DNA from: Bradyrhizobium lablabi
Lineage (GTDB): Bacteria; Pseudomonadota; Alphaproteobacteria; Rhizobiales; Xanthobacteraceae
Length of the DNA: 64,000 bases
NCBI RefSeq assembly: GCF_001440475.1
Contig: NZ_LLYB01000082.1
Span: forward strand, 1-64,000
Direction of reading: 5' to 3'
In this document: positions 1 through 9,235 of the stretch, piece after piece
Numbering within the stretch: the stretch's first letter is position 1
How the letters are laid out: the number at the start of each line of letters is the position of its first letter
Position numbers and translations under genes: made by a program
Notes under the pieces: generated by a model
The model's input: the letters and a program-made list of their open reading frames with translations, nothing else
Databases searched by the model: none
Told to the model about the DNA's origin: nothing

Positions 1-470
1 GGCCGGCGGAGTTCGTCGGCGAAGGAGGGACGCGCGGGGCGCGGCGGCGGCTCCGGCACCTGCGGTTCGGCGGGATGATCGAAGCTGTCGGTCGATCGTG
101 CATCGGCCCGTGCCGGCTCTTCGCTCCAGGCCGCATCGGGCAGCGGCGCAATCCGCGGCGGCTGCTCGGCGACCGCCGGACGCGGCGCCATCTGCTCGCG
201 GTTGGGCATCGCGCGCACGATGTTGGGCTCGACCACGATGTCGCTCGGGCCGCCGATCATCAGCAGATGCTCGACATTGTCGCGCCGTACCAGCACGAGG
301 CGCCTGCGGCCGTCCACGGCGGCGGCGTCGATCACGGCAAGCCGCGGCATCCGTCCGCGCTGGGTGTTGGCGCCGAGGCGGTTGTTGGCGAAGCGACGAA
401 CCAGCCATGCGGCCACGCCGATCAGCGCCAGAACGGCGATGAATGCGAAGAGGAATGTCAGTGTCTGCAT
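1..470 (-). CDS. fliO: FliO-like flagellar biosynthesis protein (3' end cut by window edge)
   Basis: The frame is open from an ATG at 470 down to base 1, so the C-terminus lies outside the window. Residues 5-20 form one membrane segment. A short basic stretch follows, then a compact cytoplasmic domain around residues 35-75 (segments RLAVIDAAAVDGRRRLVLVR and HLLMIGGPSDIVVEPNIV), which is the usual FliO layout. A Pro/Ala-rich acidic tail follows. FliO helps assemble the FliP/FliQ/FliR export gate in the inner membrane. It is divergent from flgB and the export genes, which supports the call. Identity is by domain layout only, because FliO is poorly conserved. Confidence 0.75.
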   Translation of the reverse strand, partial: MQTLTFLFAFIAVLALIGVAAWLVRRFANNRLGANTQRGRMPRLAVIDAAAVDGRRRLVLVRRDNVEHLLMIGGPSDIVVEPNIVRAMPNREQMAPRPAVAEQPPRIAPLPDAAWSEEPARADARSTDSFDHPAEPQVPEPPPRPARPSFADELRR

Positions 471-906
471 TCTTTAGTCCCCGGCCACGAGCCGTTCTCT
501 TGATGCTGGCTTCGACGAGTGCGGTCTTCGGTCTTCCCGTCCGAGCATGTTCCCCGGGAACACGAATTCCCGGCCATCCTGACCATGCCCCGAAGCGATC
601 CGCAGCCGGCGAATCACGCCCGAGATCAGCCTTATTCCTTAATTCCCCGCGGCGAGCGCCGCCGTCCGGTTAATTAATAGACCAAGAATCGCTTGAGCCA
701 AAACGACTTCTGAGCGCCCCAAGTCGCGTTGGTAGCTGCTGGTTAACGCAGTTTTCGTGGCGAAAATGCGCTCCTTTCGTCACCACAGCCGGGTATTCGC
801 GGCCGTCCGAGGGCTCCGTGGGCGATTTTAACCAGCCGTTAACCATACACCGGGCAAATTCTGCCTACCTCCCGGCGCCTGCCAGAGGTTAACGGGGAAC
901 AGCTCG
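471..906. promoter_or_regulatory. Divergent fliO/flgB intergenic region
   Basis: About 436 bases without a convincing gene separate the fliO-like gene from flgB. The stretch is locally AT-richer than its surroundings, with TTAATTAA near 669 and several TTAAC motifs near 740, 839 and 888. It should hold the promoters of both flagellar transcripts. The only site I can define clearly is the CtrA box listed separately. Short ORFs here have no ribosome site and look like noise. Confidence 0.6.
828..843 (+). promoter_or_regulatory. CtrA binding site upstream of flgB
   Basis: The sequence TTAACCAGCCGTTAAC fits the full alphaproteobacterial CtrA consensus TTAA-N7-TTAAC without mismatch. It lies 64 bases before the flgB start. 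CtrA drives early flagellar operons in Caulobacter and relatives, so the position fits activation of flgB-flgC-fliE-fliQ-fliR-flhB. Occupancy is inferred. Confidence 0.7.
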
Positions 907-1317
907 ATGGCCATCAACGATCTTCCGATCCTGTCGGCGCTGCGCACCAAGATGCAGTGGCACCAGGAGCGCCAGCGCGTGCTCGCCGAAAACGTCTCCA
1001 ACGCCAACACCCCGAATTTCCGGCCCAGCGACCTGGTAGAGCCGAAGTTCGACAACAAGGGCGCGAATGTCGGCGGCGCGATGGGGTCGCTCGCCATGAT
1101 GCGCACCAGCGCGAGCCATATGGCCGTCTCCGGCGGCGGACCGAGTTTCAGGGGGGACGGCGGCAGGAGCGGCTTTCTGACCAGGCCTGCCGGCAATTCG
1201 GTCAACCTCGAAGACCAGATGCTGAAGGTCTCGGCCAACCAGATGGACTATGCGGCCGCCACGTCGCTCTACACCCGCAGCCTCGGCCTGCTCAAAACCG
1301 CCATCGGCAAACGCTGA
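907..1317 (+). CDS. flgB: Flagellar proximal rod protein FlgB
   Basis: This 136-residue protein has the typical FlgB length. The N-terminal segment contains the rod/hook signature (QRVLAENVSNANTPNF, residues 22-37), and the C-terminal helix contains the conserved DQMLKVSANQMDYAAATSLY region. Both ends form the coiled coil of the axial rod. It is the first gene of the flagellar transcript and is followed after 26 bases by flgC. The ATG follows a purine-rich GGGGAAC stretch. The subunit is exported through the flagellar type III apparatus encoded downstream. Confidence 0.95.
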   Translation: MAINDLPILSALRTKMQWHQERQRVLAENVSNANTPNFRPSDLVEPKFDNKGANVGGAMGSLAMMRTSASHMAVSGGGPSFRGDGGRSGFLTRPAGNSVNLEDQMLKVSANQMDYAAATSLYTRSLGLLKTAIGKR

Positions 1318-1343
1318 CGCAGCCCGATTAGGAGAACCGGATC

Positions 1344-1769
1344 ATGGCAGATGAGGCAAGCGATTTCGCCCGCTCGATGAGCATCGCGACCTCCGGCCTG
1401 CGCGCGCAGGCGGGACGGATGCGGGTGATCTCGGAAAACATCGCCAATGCGGATTCGACATCACCGACCGCCGGCGGCGATCCCTATCGCCGCAAGGTGC
1501 CGACCTTTTCGTCCGCGCTCGATCGCTCGCTGGACGCAAGGGTGGTGACGCTCGGCAAGGTCAGGACCGACCAGTCGGCGTTTCGCGTCAAGCACGAGCC
1601 GAGCAATCCGGCGGCGGATGCGACCGGCCACGTCAAATATCCGAATGTCAATCCGCTGGTCGAAATGACCGACATGCGCGAGGCGCAGCGATCCTATGAG
1701 GCCAACCTCAACATCATCAGCGCCACGCGCCGCATGATTCAACGCACGCTCGACATCCTCAAGGCCTGA
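1344..1769 (+). CDS. flgC: Flagellar proximal rod protein FlgC
   Basis: This 141-residue protein has the FlgC hallmarks. The N-terminal rod motif (ISENIANADSTSP, about residues 32-44) is followed by a short variable middle, and the C-terminal segment ends NPLVEMTDMREAQRSYEANL plus a helix. An AGGAG ribosome site lies 9 bases before the ATG. It forms the proximal rod with FlgB, FlgF and FliE. It sits between flgB and fliE with gaps of 26 and 16 bases, so co-transcription is likely. Confidence 0.95.
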   Translation: MADEASDFARSMSIATSGLRAQAGRMRVISENIANADSTSPTAGGDPYRRKVPTFSSALDRSLDARVVTLGKVRTDQSAFRVKHEPSNPAADATGHVKYPNVNPLVEMTDMREAQRSYEANLNIISATRRMIQRTLDILKA

Positions 1770-1785
1770 ACAGGAACCATAGAAA

Positions 1786-2097
1786 ATGGCTTCACCAACC
1801 GTTGCAGCAAATGCCTACGCCGCGCTTTCGCGCATCGTGGAATCCGGCGGCGCCGAGAAGGGCAACCAGTCCACCGGCGGCCCATCCTTCAGCGCGCTGC
1901 TCAAGGACGCCGTCGGAAGCGTGCTGGATGCCGGCAAGAAATCCGACTCGCAGGCCATGGCGATGACCTCCGGCAAGGCCAATGTCATGGACGTGGTGAC
2001 GGCGGTGGCGGAAACCGATGTCGCGGTCTCGACGCTGGTCTCGGTGCGCGACCGCGTGATCCAGTCGTATGAAGACATCATGAAGATGCCGATCTGA
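1786..2097 (+). CDS. fliE: Flagellar hook-basal body protein FliE
   Basis: This 103-residue protein has the conserved C-terminal half of FliE, including VMDVVTAVAETDVAVSTLVS (about residues 66-85) and a final helix ending YEDIMKMPI. FliE joins the MS ring to the rod and is the first substrate of the flagellar export gate. The start is preceded by AGGAA at a suitable distance. It is followed by an unusually long 176-base gap that holds a dispersed repeat, after which the export-gate genes resume. Confidence 0.93.
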   Translation: MASPTVAANAYAALSRIVESGGAEKGNQSTGGPSFSALLKDAVGSVLDAGKKSDSQAMAMTSGKANVMDVVTAVAETDVAVSTLVSVRDRVIQSYEDIMKMPI

Positions 2098-2132
2098 CGT
2101 GCCATGGGACGTCATCGCAGCCCGAGAGCTTC

Positions 2133-2242
2133 GTCATTGCGAGCGAAGCGAAGCAATCTATCGGGTCACAAACACAAATGGTTTGCTTCGTCGCTGACGC
2201 TCCCTTGCACAAACGCTTCGTGTTTGTTGCAGGCAATGACGG
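2133..2242. repeat. Dispersed palindromic repeat, CATTGCGAGCGAAGCG family
   Basis: The element opens with GTCATTGCGAGCGAAGCGAA, turns around an imperfect centre with TTGCTTCGTCGC, and closes with GCAATGACGG, giving a long imperfect inverted repeat. A second member lies at 27826-27908 with the same ends. It sits inside the flagellar transcript, between fliE and fliQ. It contributes a spurious upstream ATG at 2178 to the fliQ frame. Confidence 0.8.
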
Positions 2243-2273
2243 TGGAGCGTTCGCGCAGGAAGAGGAAATTGAA

Positions 2274-2537
2274 ATGACCGGTGCCGAAACCCTCGACGTG
2301 GCGCGCGATGCGATCTGGACCATCGTGGTGGTGTCATCGCCCTTGATGGTGATTGGGCTCGTGGTCGGCGTCGTGGTGTCGCTGTTCCAGGCGCTGACCC
2401 AGATCCAGGAGCAGACGCTGATCTTCGTGCCGAAGATCCTCGCGATCTTCGTCACGCTGTTGCTGGCGTTGCCGTTCATGGCGGATTCGCTGCACGGTCA
2501 CATGATGCGGATATCGTCGCGAATCATAGGCGGTTGA
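2274..2537 (+). CDS. fliQ: Flagellar export gate protein FliQ
   Basis: The 87-residue product matches the usual FliQ size. It has two membrane helices (about residues 18-40 and 50-72) and the family motif VVSLFQALTQIQEQTLIFVP. I chose the ATG at 2274 because it follows AGGAAA and gives the normal N-terminus. An in-frame ATG at 2178 falls inside the dispersed repeat and would add about 32 unrelated residues. FliQ forms the export gate with FliP and FliR in the inner membrane. fliR follows after 14 bases. Confidence 0.93.
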   Translation: MTGAETLDVARDAIWTIVVVSSPLMVIGLVVGVVVSLFQALTQIQEQTLIFVPKILAIFVTLLLALPFMADSLHGHMMRISSRIIGG

Positions 2538-2551
2538 TGCATTGTCCATGA

Positions 2552-3322
2552 ATGCGCGTCGACATCTCTCTGCTGCCCGTCCTTGCCGCCACCTTCATGC
2601 TGGTGTTTGCCCGCGTGGGAGCGATGGTGATGCTGTTGCCGGGGTTCGGCGAGAGCAACATCCCGGTGCGCATCAAGCTCGGGATCGCGCTGCTGTTGAC
2701 GCTGATCATCCTGCCGCTGCATCGCACCGCCTACCAGATCGACCTCTCCTCGATGAGCGCGCTCGGGGTGCTTCTGGTGCACGAGATCGTCATCGGCATC
2801 GTGCTCGGCGCCACCGCGCGCGTGACGCTGGCGGCGCTTGCGGTGGCCGGCTCGGTGATTGCCCAGCAGCTCGGCCTCGGCTTCGTCACCGCCGTCGATC
2901 CGACGCAGGGACAGCAGGGCGTGCTGATCGGCAACTTCCTCTCCATTCTCGGCATGACGCTGCTGTTCGCCACCGACACCCATCACCTCGTCATCGCGGC
3001 GCTGAACGAAAGCTACCGGATCTTTGCGCCGGGCGAATTGATGCCGAGCGGCGATGTGGCGGCGCTGGCCACGCGCGCCTTCGCGACCGCCTTCAAGATC
3101 GGCATGCAGCTCTCCGCGCCGTTCCTGGTGTTCGGGCTCGTCTTCAATATCGGTCTTGGCGTGCTGGCCCGGCTGATGCCGGCGATGCAGGTCTATTTCG
3201 TCGGCGTGCCGCTGTCGATCATGATCGGATTCCTGATCTTCGGCCTCGTCCTGTCAGCGATGATGGGAACCTATCTCAACTACGTCATCGGCGTGATGCA
3301 CGAGCTGACGCCGCTGAAATAG
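2552..3322 (+). CDS. fliR: Flagellar export gate protein FliR
   Basis: The 256-residue, mostly hydrophobic protein has about six membrane helices. It carries the FliR motifs FARVGAMVMLLPGFGESNIP (about 16-35) and, near the C-terminus, MPAMQVYFVGVPLSIMIGF. FliR, with FliP and FliQ, builds the gate for export of rod, hook and filament subunits. It is preceded closely by fliQ. A 98-base gap with a degenerate repeat separates it from flhB. The length is normal. Confidence 0.94.
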   Translation: MRVDISLLPVLAATFMLVFARVGAMVMLLPGFGESNIPVRIKLGIALLLTLIILPLHRTAYQIDLSSMSALGVLLVHEIVIGIVLGATARVTLAALAVAGSVIAQQLGLGFVTAVDPTQGQQGVLIGNFLSILGMTLLFATDTHHLVIAALNESYRIFAPGELMPSGDVAALATRAFATAFKIGMQLSAPFLVFGLVFNIGLGVLARLMPAMQVYFVGVPLSIMIGFLIFGLVLSAMMGTYLNYVIGVMHELTPLK

Positions 3323-3326
3323 GGCG

Positions 3327-3404
3327 GGATCCGGAAAGGCGGGTACCGGTTTTTCATCGCGACAAACGCGGAATGCGCTTGCGCTGAAATCTTGCTCAAA
3401 CAAA
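3327..3404. repeat. Degenerate dispersed repeat between fliR and flhB
   Basis: The stretch begins with GGATCCGGAAAGGCGGGTAC, continues through GGTTTTTC and ends TTGCTCAAACAAAAA. This resembles a decayed member of the GAGCATGATCC...TCATGCTCAAACAAAAA family that is better preserved at 15935-15984. It fills the only sizeable gap between fliR and flhB. The comparison is by eye. Confidence 0.5.
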
Positions 3405-3420
3405 AAACCAGAGCGCCGCG

Positions 3421-4494
3421 ATGGCCGACGATTCAGACGATAAAACAGAAGACCCTACGCAAAAACGTCTCGACGATGCGTTGGAGAAGGGTGACGTCGC
3501 CAAGAGCCAGGAGGTCAACACCTGGTTCATCATCGCGGGTGGCACGCTGATATTGTCGACGTTCTCTGGATCGGTCGGCGGCGGCATCCTGATGCCGCTG
3601 CGCAACCTGATCGCCAATGCGGGCCAGCTTCGCACCGACGGCGCGGCGCTGCTCGCGCTCGGCAACACGCTGGGCTATGCCGTGCTGGGCGCGATCGGCG
3701 TGCCGCTATTGATGCTGGCGCTCGCCGCGATCGCCGGCAACATGATCCAGCACCGGCTGGTGTGGTCGTCGGAATCGCTCAAGCCGAAGTTCAGCAAGGT
3801 ATCTCCGGGCGCAGGGCTGAAGCGCATCTTCGGCAAGCAGGCGCTGGCGAATTTCCTCAAGGGCCTGTTCAAGCTGATTGCGCTCGGTGCTGTCATGATG
3901 GCCGTGCTGTGGCCCGAGCGTCTTCGGCTCGAATCGTTCCTGCGCTTCGATCCATCGGCGATCCTCGGCGTCACGACCAACCTGACGCTGCAGTTGATGG
4001 GCGCAGTGGTGGCGATGCTGGCCGCGGTCGCGATCGTCGATTACTTCTTCCAGTACCGGCAGTGGTTCGAGCGCCAGAAGATGTCGCTGCAGGAGATCAA
4101 GGACGAGTTCAAGCAGTCCGAAGGCGACCCCCACATCAAGGGCAAGATCCGGCAATTGCGCCAGCAGCGAATGAAGAAGCGCATGATGGCCGCCGTTCCC
4201 AACGCCAGCGTCGTCATCACCAACCCGACCCACTATTCAGTGGCGCTGGCCTACGATCGCGGCATGGCGGCGCCGGTCTGCGTCGCCAAGGGCGTCGACA
4301 ACGTCGCGTTCAAGATCCGGGAAATCGCCAAGAAACACGACATTCCGATCGTTGAGAACGTGCCGCTGGCGCGCGCGCTCCATGCCACCGTCGACATCGA
4401 CGAGGAGATTCCGGTCGAGCACTACCATGCGGTCGCGGAGATCATCGGCTACGTCATGCGCCTCAAGAACGGGCTCGGCAGTCGAAGAATGTGA
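3421..4494 (+). CDS. flhB: Flagellar export switch protein FlhB
   Basis: This 357-residue protein starts with the charged family motif DKTEDPTQKRLDDALEKGDV. It then has four membrane helices and a cytoplasmic domain with the self-cleavage motif NPTH (cleavage expected between N268 and P269). FlhB switches export from rod/hook subunits to filament subunits. It is the last gene of the flagellar block, and the CckA-like kinase follows after 147 bases. The length and motifs are complete. Confidence 0.96.
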   Translation: MADDSDDKTEDPTQKRLDDALEKGDVAKSQEVNTWFIIAGGTLILSTFSGSVGGGILMPLRNLIANAGQLRTDGAALLALGNTLGYAVLGAIGVPLLMLALAAIAGNMIQHRLVWSSESLKPKFSKVSPGAGLKRIFGKQALANFLKGLFKLIALGAVMMAVLWPERLRLESFLRFDPSAILGVTTNLTLQLMGAVVAMLAAVAIVDYFFQYRQWFERQKMSLQEIKDEFKQSEGDPHIKGKIRQLRQQRMKKRMMAAVPNASVVITNPTHYSVALAYDRGMAAPVCVAKGVDNVAFKIREIAKKHDIPIVENVPLARALHATVDIDEEIPVEHYHAVAEIIGYVMRLKNGLGSRRM

Positions 4495-4551
4495 TGGGAA
4501 CCGCTGGAAAACCCCTTGAAATGCCTTCAACCTGTCAAATAACCGCCTGAT

Positions 4552-4571
4552 GGACTTGCACTTGCAGGTCC
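4552..4571 (+). terminator. Hairpin after flhB
   Basis: GGACTTGC, a 4-base loop and GCAGGTCC form an 8-pair stem with one G-T pair, 57 bases after the flhB stop. No T-run follows directly. A second, weaker AGGAG...CTCCTTTTT pairing follows at about 4585-4616. Either could attenuate or end the flagellar transcript before cckA. This is inference from structure only. Confidence 0.4.
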
Positions 4572-4641
4572 GATTCAGGCACTCAGGAGGGGCGTGCGAA
4601 TCCGCGCGTCTCCTTTTTGCCGAAGGGCCGTGCCTCTTCTG

Positions 4642-7206
4642 ATGACCGCCGAAACCGACAGCCATCCGCCCACCGAGCGCTTCGCGGCCAATGAACCGGC
4701 GCGGCGGGGAGGTAGCATCGTGCTGGTGCTGCTGGTGGCCGCCGGCATTGTCGGGGTGGCGATCGCGCTGATGACCATCGGCCGCGCCCAGGCCCAGCCC
4801 TATATCCTGGGCGTGCTGGCGCTGCTGGCCATGGTCGGCCTGTTCAACCTGTTCGCCTTTGCCGCCGGTATCGTCCGTTTCACGGACCGCACCTCCGATG
4901 ACCCCGTGATGGGCCGTATCGCCGATCAGGCCCATGACGGGCTGGCGGTGACCGACCCGAAGGGCCACGTGGTCTATTCCAACGCCGCCTATCTGGCGTT
5001 GACGGGAGCTGCCAGCCGCCAGGACGTGCGGCCGGTCGAGCGCGTCTTCATCGGCAACCCCGACGTCTCGGAGGCCGTGTTCCGCCTGCTCAAGGCCGCC
5101 CGCGAGGGCAAGCGGCAGCAGGAGGAGGTCCGCATCGCCGGCTCCGACGGTGCGCAGGGCCGCTGGCTGCGGATGCGCGTTCGGCCGCTCGGCCAGAGCA
5201 AGCGCGAAGCCAAATATGCGGTGTGGTCGATCGCCGACATCACGCGCGACCGCGAGCGCCAGGAGGATGTGTTCCGGGAGCTGCAGCATGCGATCGAATA
5301 TCTCGACCACGCGCCGTGCGGTTTCTTCTCGGTCAATCGAGCCGGCGACGTCATCTATGTCAACGCCACGCTGGCGAACTGGCTGGATTACGATCTCGCG
5401 GAGATCGGATCCGGCGGGCTGAAGCTCTCCGATATCGTCTCCGGCGACGGCGCTTCGCTTCTGACCTCGATCGTGGCGGTGCCGGGCGAAGTCAAAACCG
5501 AAGTGTTCGACATCGACCTGCGCATGCGCGGCGGCAAGACCATGCCGGTGCGGCTCTATCACAAGCTTGCCTTCGGCGCCGACGGCTCGCCGGGGTCGTC
5601 GCGCACGCTGGTGATCAGCCGCACGCGCGACGAACATTCCGACCCCGAACGCGCCGCCGAAGTCCGCTTCATGCGCTTCTTCGATCATACGCCGATGGCG
5701 ATCGCGACGGTGGACCGCGGCGGCGCTGTCGTCCGCGCCAATGCCCGTTTCGCCAAGCTGGCGCAAAGCCTGGGCGCTGACGGTGCGGCAAACAAGTCGA
5801 TCTTCCGCGCGGTGAACGCGCGCGACCGAAACCTTTTGATCGCGGCGATCAACCAGGCCGCGGAAGGGCAGGGCGACATCGCGCCCGTCGAGGCCATGCT
5901 CGACGGCGCCAAGGAGCGTTGGGGCCAGTTCTTCGTCACCGCGGTCGAGGAGGACGAGCGCGACACCGAAGCCGCCATCGTCTACCTGTTGGAGACCACC
6001 GAGCGGCGCACGCTGGAAAACCAGATCAACCAGTCGCAGAAGATGGACATGGTCGGCCAGCTCGCCGGCGGCATCGCGCACGATTTCAACAACGTGCTCT
6101 CGGCCATCATGATGGCCAACGACTTCCTGCTGAACGCGCACAAGCCGACCGATCCGTCGTTCCAGGACATCATGCAGATCAAGCAGAACGCCACCCGCGC
6201 CGCGACGCTGGTGCGGCAACTGCTCGCGTTCTCGCGCCGCCAGACACTGCGGCCGCAGGTGCTCGATCTCGGCGATGCGCTCTCCGACCTCACCATGCTG
6301 CTGAGGCGGCTGATCGGCGAGAAGGTCAAGCTCGATCTCGTGCACGGCCGCGACCTCTGGCCGGTCAAGGTTGACGTCTCGCAATTCGAGCAGGTGGTCG
6401 TCAATCTTGCTGTCAACGCCCGCGACGCGATGCCCGATGGCGGCAAGCTGACGGTGAAGACCGCAAACGTCACGGCGGATGATTCCGCGCAGCTCTCCTA
6501 CAAGGGGTTGCCGGCCGCCGACTATGTCCGCATCGACATCTCCGATACCGGTACCGGGATCCCGGCCGAAATCGTCGACAAGATCTTCGAGCCGTTCTTC
6601 TCGACCAAGGAGGTCGGCAAGGGCACCGGGCTCGGCCTCTCCACGGTCTACGGCATCGTCAAGCAGACCGGCGGTTTCGTTTACGTCGACTCCACGCCCG
6701 GCGAAGGTACCACGTTCCGCATCTTCCTGCCGCGTCACCGGCCCGAGCTGGAAGCGCAGCCCGACGCGCAGGCCGCCAATGGCGCGGCCAAGGAAGGCGC
6801 GGCCGAGCCGCCGAAGCCGCGGCCCGACCTGACCGGGCAGGGCACCATCCTGCTGGTGGAAGACGAGGACGGCCTGCGCTCGCTGAACGCGCGCGGGCTG
6901 CGTTCGCGCGGCTACAGCGTGATCGAAGCCTCCAACGGCATCGAGGCGATGGAGGCGCTCGACGAAAAGGACGGCGCCGTCGATCTCGTCGTCTCCGACG
7001 TCGTGATGCCGGAAATGGACGGCCCGACGCTGTTGCGCGAAATGCGCAAGCGCAACCCGAACCTCAAGATCATCTTCGTCTCCGGCTACGCCGAAGAGGC
7101 CTTCGACAAGAGCTTGCCGGAGAACGAGCAGTTCGCTTTTCTGCCAAAGCCGTTCGCGCTGAGCGCGCTGGTGGAGAAGGTCAAGGAGACGATGACGGCC
7201 AAGTAA
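4642..7206 (+). CDS. cckA: CckA-like hybrid histidine kinase
   Basis: The 854-residue protein has two N-terminal membrane helices (about 30-75), PAS-type sensor regions, a HisKA domain with the phospho-accepting His near residue 480 ([14 protein letters not shown]), an HATPase domain with the DTGTGIP and [18 protein letters not shown] boxes, and a C-terminal receiver domain with Asp near 786 ([12 protein letters not shown]). This order matches CckA, which feeds phosphate through ChpT to CtrA. The start is uncertain: a GTG at 4594 has AGGAGG only 3 bases upstream and would add 16 residues. Its place beside a CtrA-boxed flagellar block fits the role. Confidence 0.88.
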   Translation: MTAETDSHPPTERFAANEPARRGGSIVLVLLVAAGIVGVAIALMTIGRAQAQPYILGVLALLAMVGLFNLFAFAAGIVRFTDRTSDDPVMGRIADQAHDGLAVTDPKGHVVYSNAAYLALTGAASRQDVRPVERVFIGNPDVSEAVFRLLKAAREGKRQQEEVRIAGSDGAQGRWLRMRVRPLGQSKREAKYAVWSIADITRDRERQEDVFRELQHAIEYLDHAPCGFFSVNRAGDVIYVNATLANWLDYDLAEIGSGGLKLSDIVSGDGASLLTSIVAVPGEVKTEVFDIDLRMRGGKTMPVRLYHKLAFGADGSPGSSRTLVISRTRDEHSDPERAAEVRFMRFFDHTPMAIATVDRGGAVVRANARFAKLAQSLGADGAANKSIFRAVNARDRNLLIAAINQAAEGQGDIAPVEAMLDGAKERWGQFFVTAVEEDERDTEAAIVYLLETTERRTLENQINQSQKMDMVGQLAGGIAHDFNNVLSAIMMANDFLLNAHKPTDPSFQDIMQIKQNATRAATLVRQLLAFSRRQTLRPQVLDLGDALSDLTMLLRRLIGEKVKLDLVHGRDLWPVKVDVSQFEQVVVNLAVNARDAMPDGGKLTVKTANVTADDSAQLSYKGLPAADYVRIDISDTGTGIPAEIVDKIFEPFFSTKEVGKGTGLGLSTVYGIVKQTGGFVYVDSTPGEGTTFRIFLPRHRPELEAQPDAQAANGAAKEGAAEPPKPRPDLTGQGTILLVEDEDGLRSLNARGLRSRGYSVIEASNGIEAMEALDEKDGAVDLVVSDVVMPEMDGPTLLREMRKRNPNLKIIFVSGYAEEAFDKSLPENEQFAFLPKPFALSALVEKVKETMTAK

Positions 7207-7388
7207 ACGCCCACGTAAAACGCGTGGCCGAAAGCCTGCTTGCGCATGGTGAATGCGAAGTTCACGGCCAAATCGTCACATCCCCGCGACTGAGGGCCGC
7301 AGCCGCAGTTCCCGATATTTGCTTCACTTTTGGGTCGCTCTGCCCATCTTAGGGGCACTTCCCCATGGAGGGGAACGAGGAAACAGAT

Positions 7389-8375
7389 ATGAATTTCACG
7401 CAGACTGCGCGCGGAATTGTAAGGGCCTTCGCCATTGTCCTTTCGGTGGCGGTTCCCTTGGCGATCACGATCTCGGCGGCTGACGCCCGCGTTGGCGGCG
7501 GCGGCAGCTCGGGTTCGCGGGGATCGAAGACCTTTTCGGCGCCCCCGAGCACGACCACTGCTCCGGGCACGGCGCAACCCATGAACCGTACCTTCACCCA
7601 GCCGGGCACGCCCGGAATGGGCGCACCGGCGGCTGGCGCAGCCAACAAGGGTGGCTTCTTCAACCGGCCTGGCATGGGCATGCTCGGCGGTCTCGCCGCA
7701 GGCTTCCTTGGCGCCGGCCTGCTCGGCATGCTGTTCGGCGGCGGCTTGTTCTCCGGTCTCGGCGGCCTGTCGTCGATCATCGGCCTCTTGCTGCAGATCG
7801 CCCTGATCGTGATCGTGGTGCGGCTGGCGATGTCGTGGTGGCAGCGCCGCCATACGCCGGCGTCCGCCTACGCGACCGGACCGGCCCCCGGCGGGCCTGC
7901 CGAAGGCCCCGGTGCACAGAGCAGCTACCGCTCCGGACTGAGCGGCTTCGGGCTGGGATCGAGCCAGCCGGCGCTGGAAATCCAGCCGGCCGACTATGAG
8001 GCGTTCGAGCGCTTGCTCGGCGAGATCCAGGCCGCGTGGTCGAACGAGGACGTCGCCAAGCTGCACACGCTGGCGACGCCGGAGATGGTGTCCTACTTCT
8101 CCAAGGACCTCGAGGCGAACAAGGCCAACAACGACGTCAACAAGGTGTCCGACGTCAAGCTGCTGCAGGGCGACCTCGCGGAAGCCTGGCGCGAAGGCGA
8201 AACCGACTACGCCAGCGTGGCGATGCGGTTCTCGCTGGTCGACAAGACCCTGGAGCGCACCACCGGCCGTCTGGTCGCGGGCAGCGAAACCCCGACCGAA
8301 GCCACCGAGGTCTGGACCTTCGCGCGCCGACGCGGCGCCGATTGGGAACTCTCGGCGATCCAGCAGACCAACTGA
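7389..8375 (+). CDS. Tim44-domain exported or membrane protein
   Basis: The 328-residue protein has an N-terminal signal or anchor segment, a Gly/Ser/Pro-rich linker, a Gly-rich hydrophobic hairpin (about 95-145) and a C-terminal Tim44-like domain (about 195-325; segments FERLLGEIQAAWSNEDVAKL and EVWTFARR). In bacteria such proteins are associated with the inner membrane, and their role is not well defined. The ATG at 7389 follows GAGGAAA. An upstream in-frame ATG at 7365 has less support. A strong terminator follows, so this is probably a single-gene transcript. Confidence 0.82.
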   Translation: MNFTQTARGIVRAFAIVLSVAVPLAITISAADARVGGGGSSGSRGSKTFSAPPSTTTAPGTAQPMNRTFTQPGTPGMGAPAAGAANKGGFFNRPGMGMLGGLAAGFLGAGLLGMLFGGGLFSGLGGLSSIIGLLLQIALIVIVVRLAMSWWQRRHTPASAYATGPAPGGPAEGPGAQSSYRSGLSGFGLGSSQPALEIQPADYEAFERLLGEIQAAWSNEDVAKLHTLATPEMVSYFSKDLEANKANNDVNKVSDVKLLQGDLAEAWREGETDYASVAMRFSLVDKTLERTTGRLVAGSETPTEATEVWTFARRRGADWELSAIQQTN

Positions 8376-8396
8376 TCGCCAGTACAAAGACGACAG

Positions 8397-8429
8397 AGGC
8401 GCTGCGGCTTGTTCCGCAGCGCCTTTTTC
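8397..8429 (+). terminator. Rho-independent terminator after the Tim44-domain gene
   Basis: An 11-pair perfect stem (AGGCGCTGCGG with its complement) with a 6-base loop is followed by a run of T ending TTTTTC. It begins 21 bases after the stop codon. This is the clearest intrinsic terminator in the window. Confidence 0.92.
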
Positions 8430-8520
8430 TTTGCGAGAATGCCAGCTTCATCTCGCGCCGGAATAATGCCTGCTGCGACGTGTTGATGACAACGAACCAA
8501 AAACAAAAGGGAGAAACCAG

Positions 8521-9204
8521 ATGAAGAGCTTCGCCAGAATCATCTCGCCGGCATGCTTTGCATTTACCGCCATATCGGCTCTCGCCAGCGCGCCCGCGCA
8601 GGCGCAATCGGCCGATACCAGTTTCTTCCTGACCAGCAACGGCATCGGCAATGGCGGCAATCTCGGCGGTCTCGCCGGCGCCGACAATCATTGCCAGACG
8701 CTGGCGCAGGCAGCAGGCGCAGGCGGGAAAACCTGGCGGGCTTATCTCTCGACGCAGGCGGCCGATGGTGCGCCTGCCGTGAACGCGCGCGATCGCATCG
8801 GCAAGGGGCCGTGGAAGAATTCCAAGGGCGTCGTGGTCGCCAAGGACGTCGCCGATCTCCACAGCGCCAGCAACAACCTCACCAAGCAGACCGCGCTCTC
8901 CGAAAAAGGCGAGGTCATCAGCGGTGCCGGCGACTCGCCGAACCGCCACGATGTGCTCACGGGATCGCAGGCGGACGGCACTGCGTTTGCGGCCGGCGAA
9001 GACCGCACCTGCAAAAACTGGACGAGCAGCACGCAAGGCGCCGCGATGGTCGGCCATTTCGACCGCAAGGGTCTGCGCGACGATGAGCCGTCAAAGTCCT
9101 GGAACACGTCGCATCCCTCGCGCGGCCCGGATGGCGGCTGCTCACAGGCCGACCTGAAGAGCACCGGCGGCGACGGGCTGATGTATTGCTTCGCGGCGAA
9201 CTGA
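8521..9204 (+). CDS. Exported lectin-fold-like protein
   Basis: The 227-residue protein has a cleavable signal peptide (cut after APAQA, about residue 28). The mature part has FFLTSNGIGNGGNLGGLAGA followed by DNHCQTLA. Paired cysteines follow, with GGCSQ and YCF at the end. This resembles secreted bacterial proteins with a C-type-lectin or endostatin-like fold. GGGAGAAA precedes the ATG. A terminator upstream and a repeat downstream make it a stand-alone gene. Its ligand is unknown. Confidence 0.6.
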   Translation: MKSFARIISPACFAFTAISALASAPAQAQSADTSFFLTSNGIGNGGNLGGLAGADNHCQTLAQAAGAGGKTWRAYLSTQAADGAPAVNARDRIGKGPWKNSKGVVVAKDVADLHSASNNLTKQTALSEKGEVISGAGDSPNRHDVLTGSQADGTAFAAGEDRTCKNWTSSTQGAAMVGHFDRKGLRDDEPSKSWNTSHPSRGPDGGCSQADLKSTGGDGLMYCFAAN

Positions 9205-9235
9205 GTTCGCACCGTCATTGCGATGAGTGGAAGCC

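Noticed and set aside
2178..2273. Longer fliQ start
   Set aside because: The extra codons come from a dispersed repeat; the 87-residue form has the ribosome site and the family length.
4237..6738. 833-codon open frame on the minus strand
   Set aside because: It is antisense to flhB and the CckA-like kinase, both clearly coding. The product is a low-complexity Arg/Asp/His mix typical of GC-rich shadow frames.
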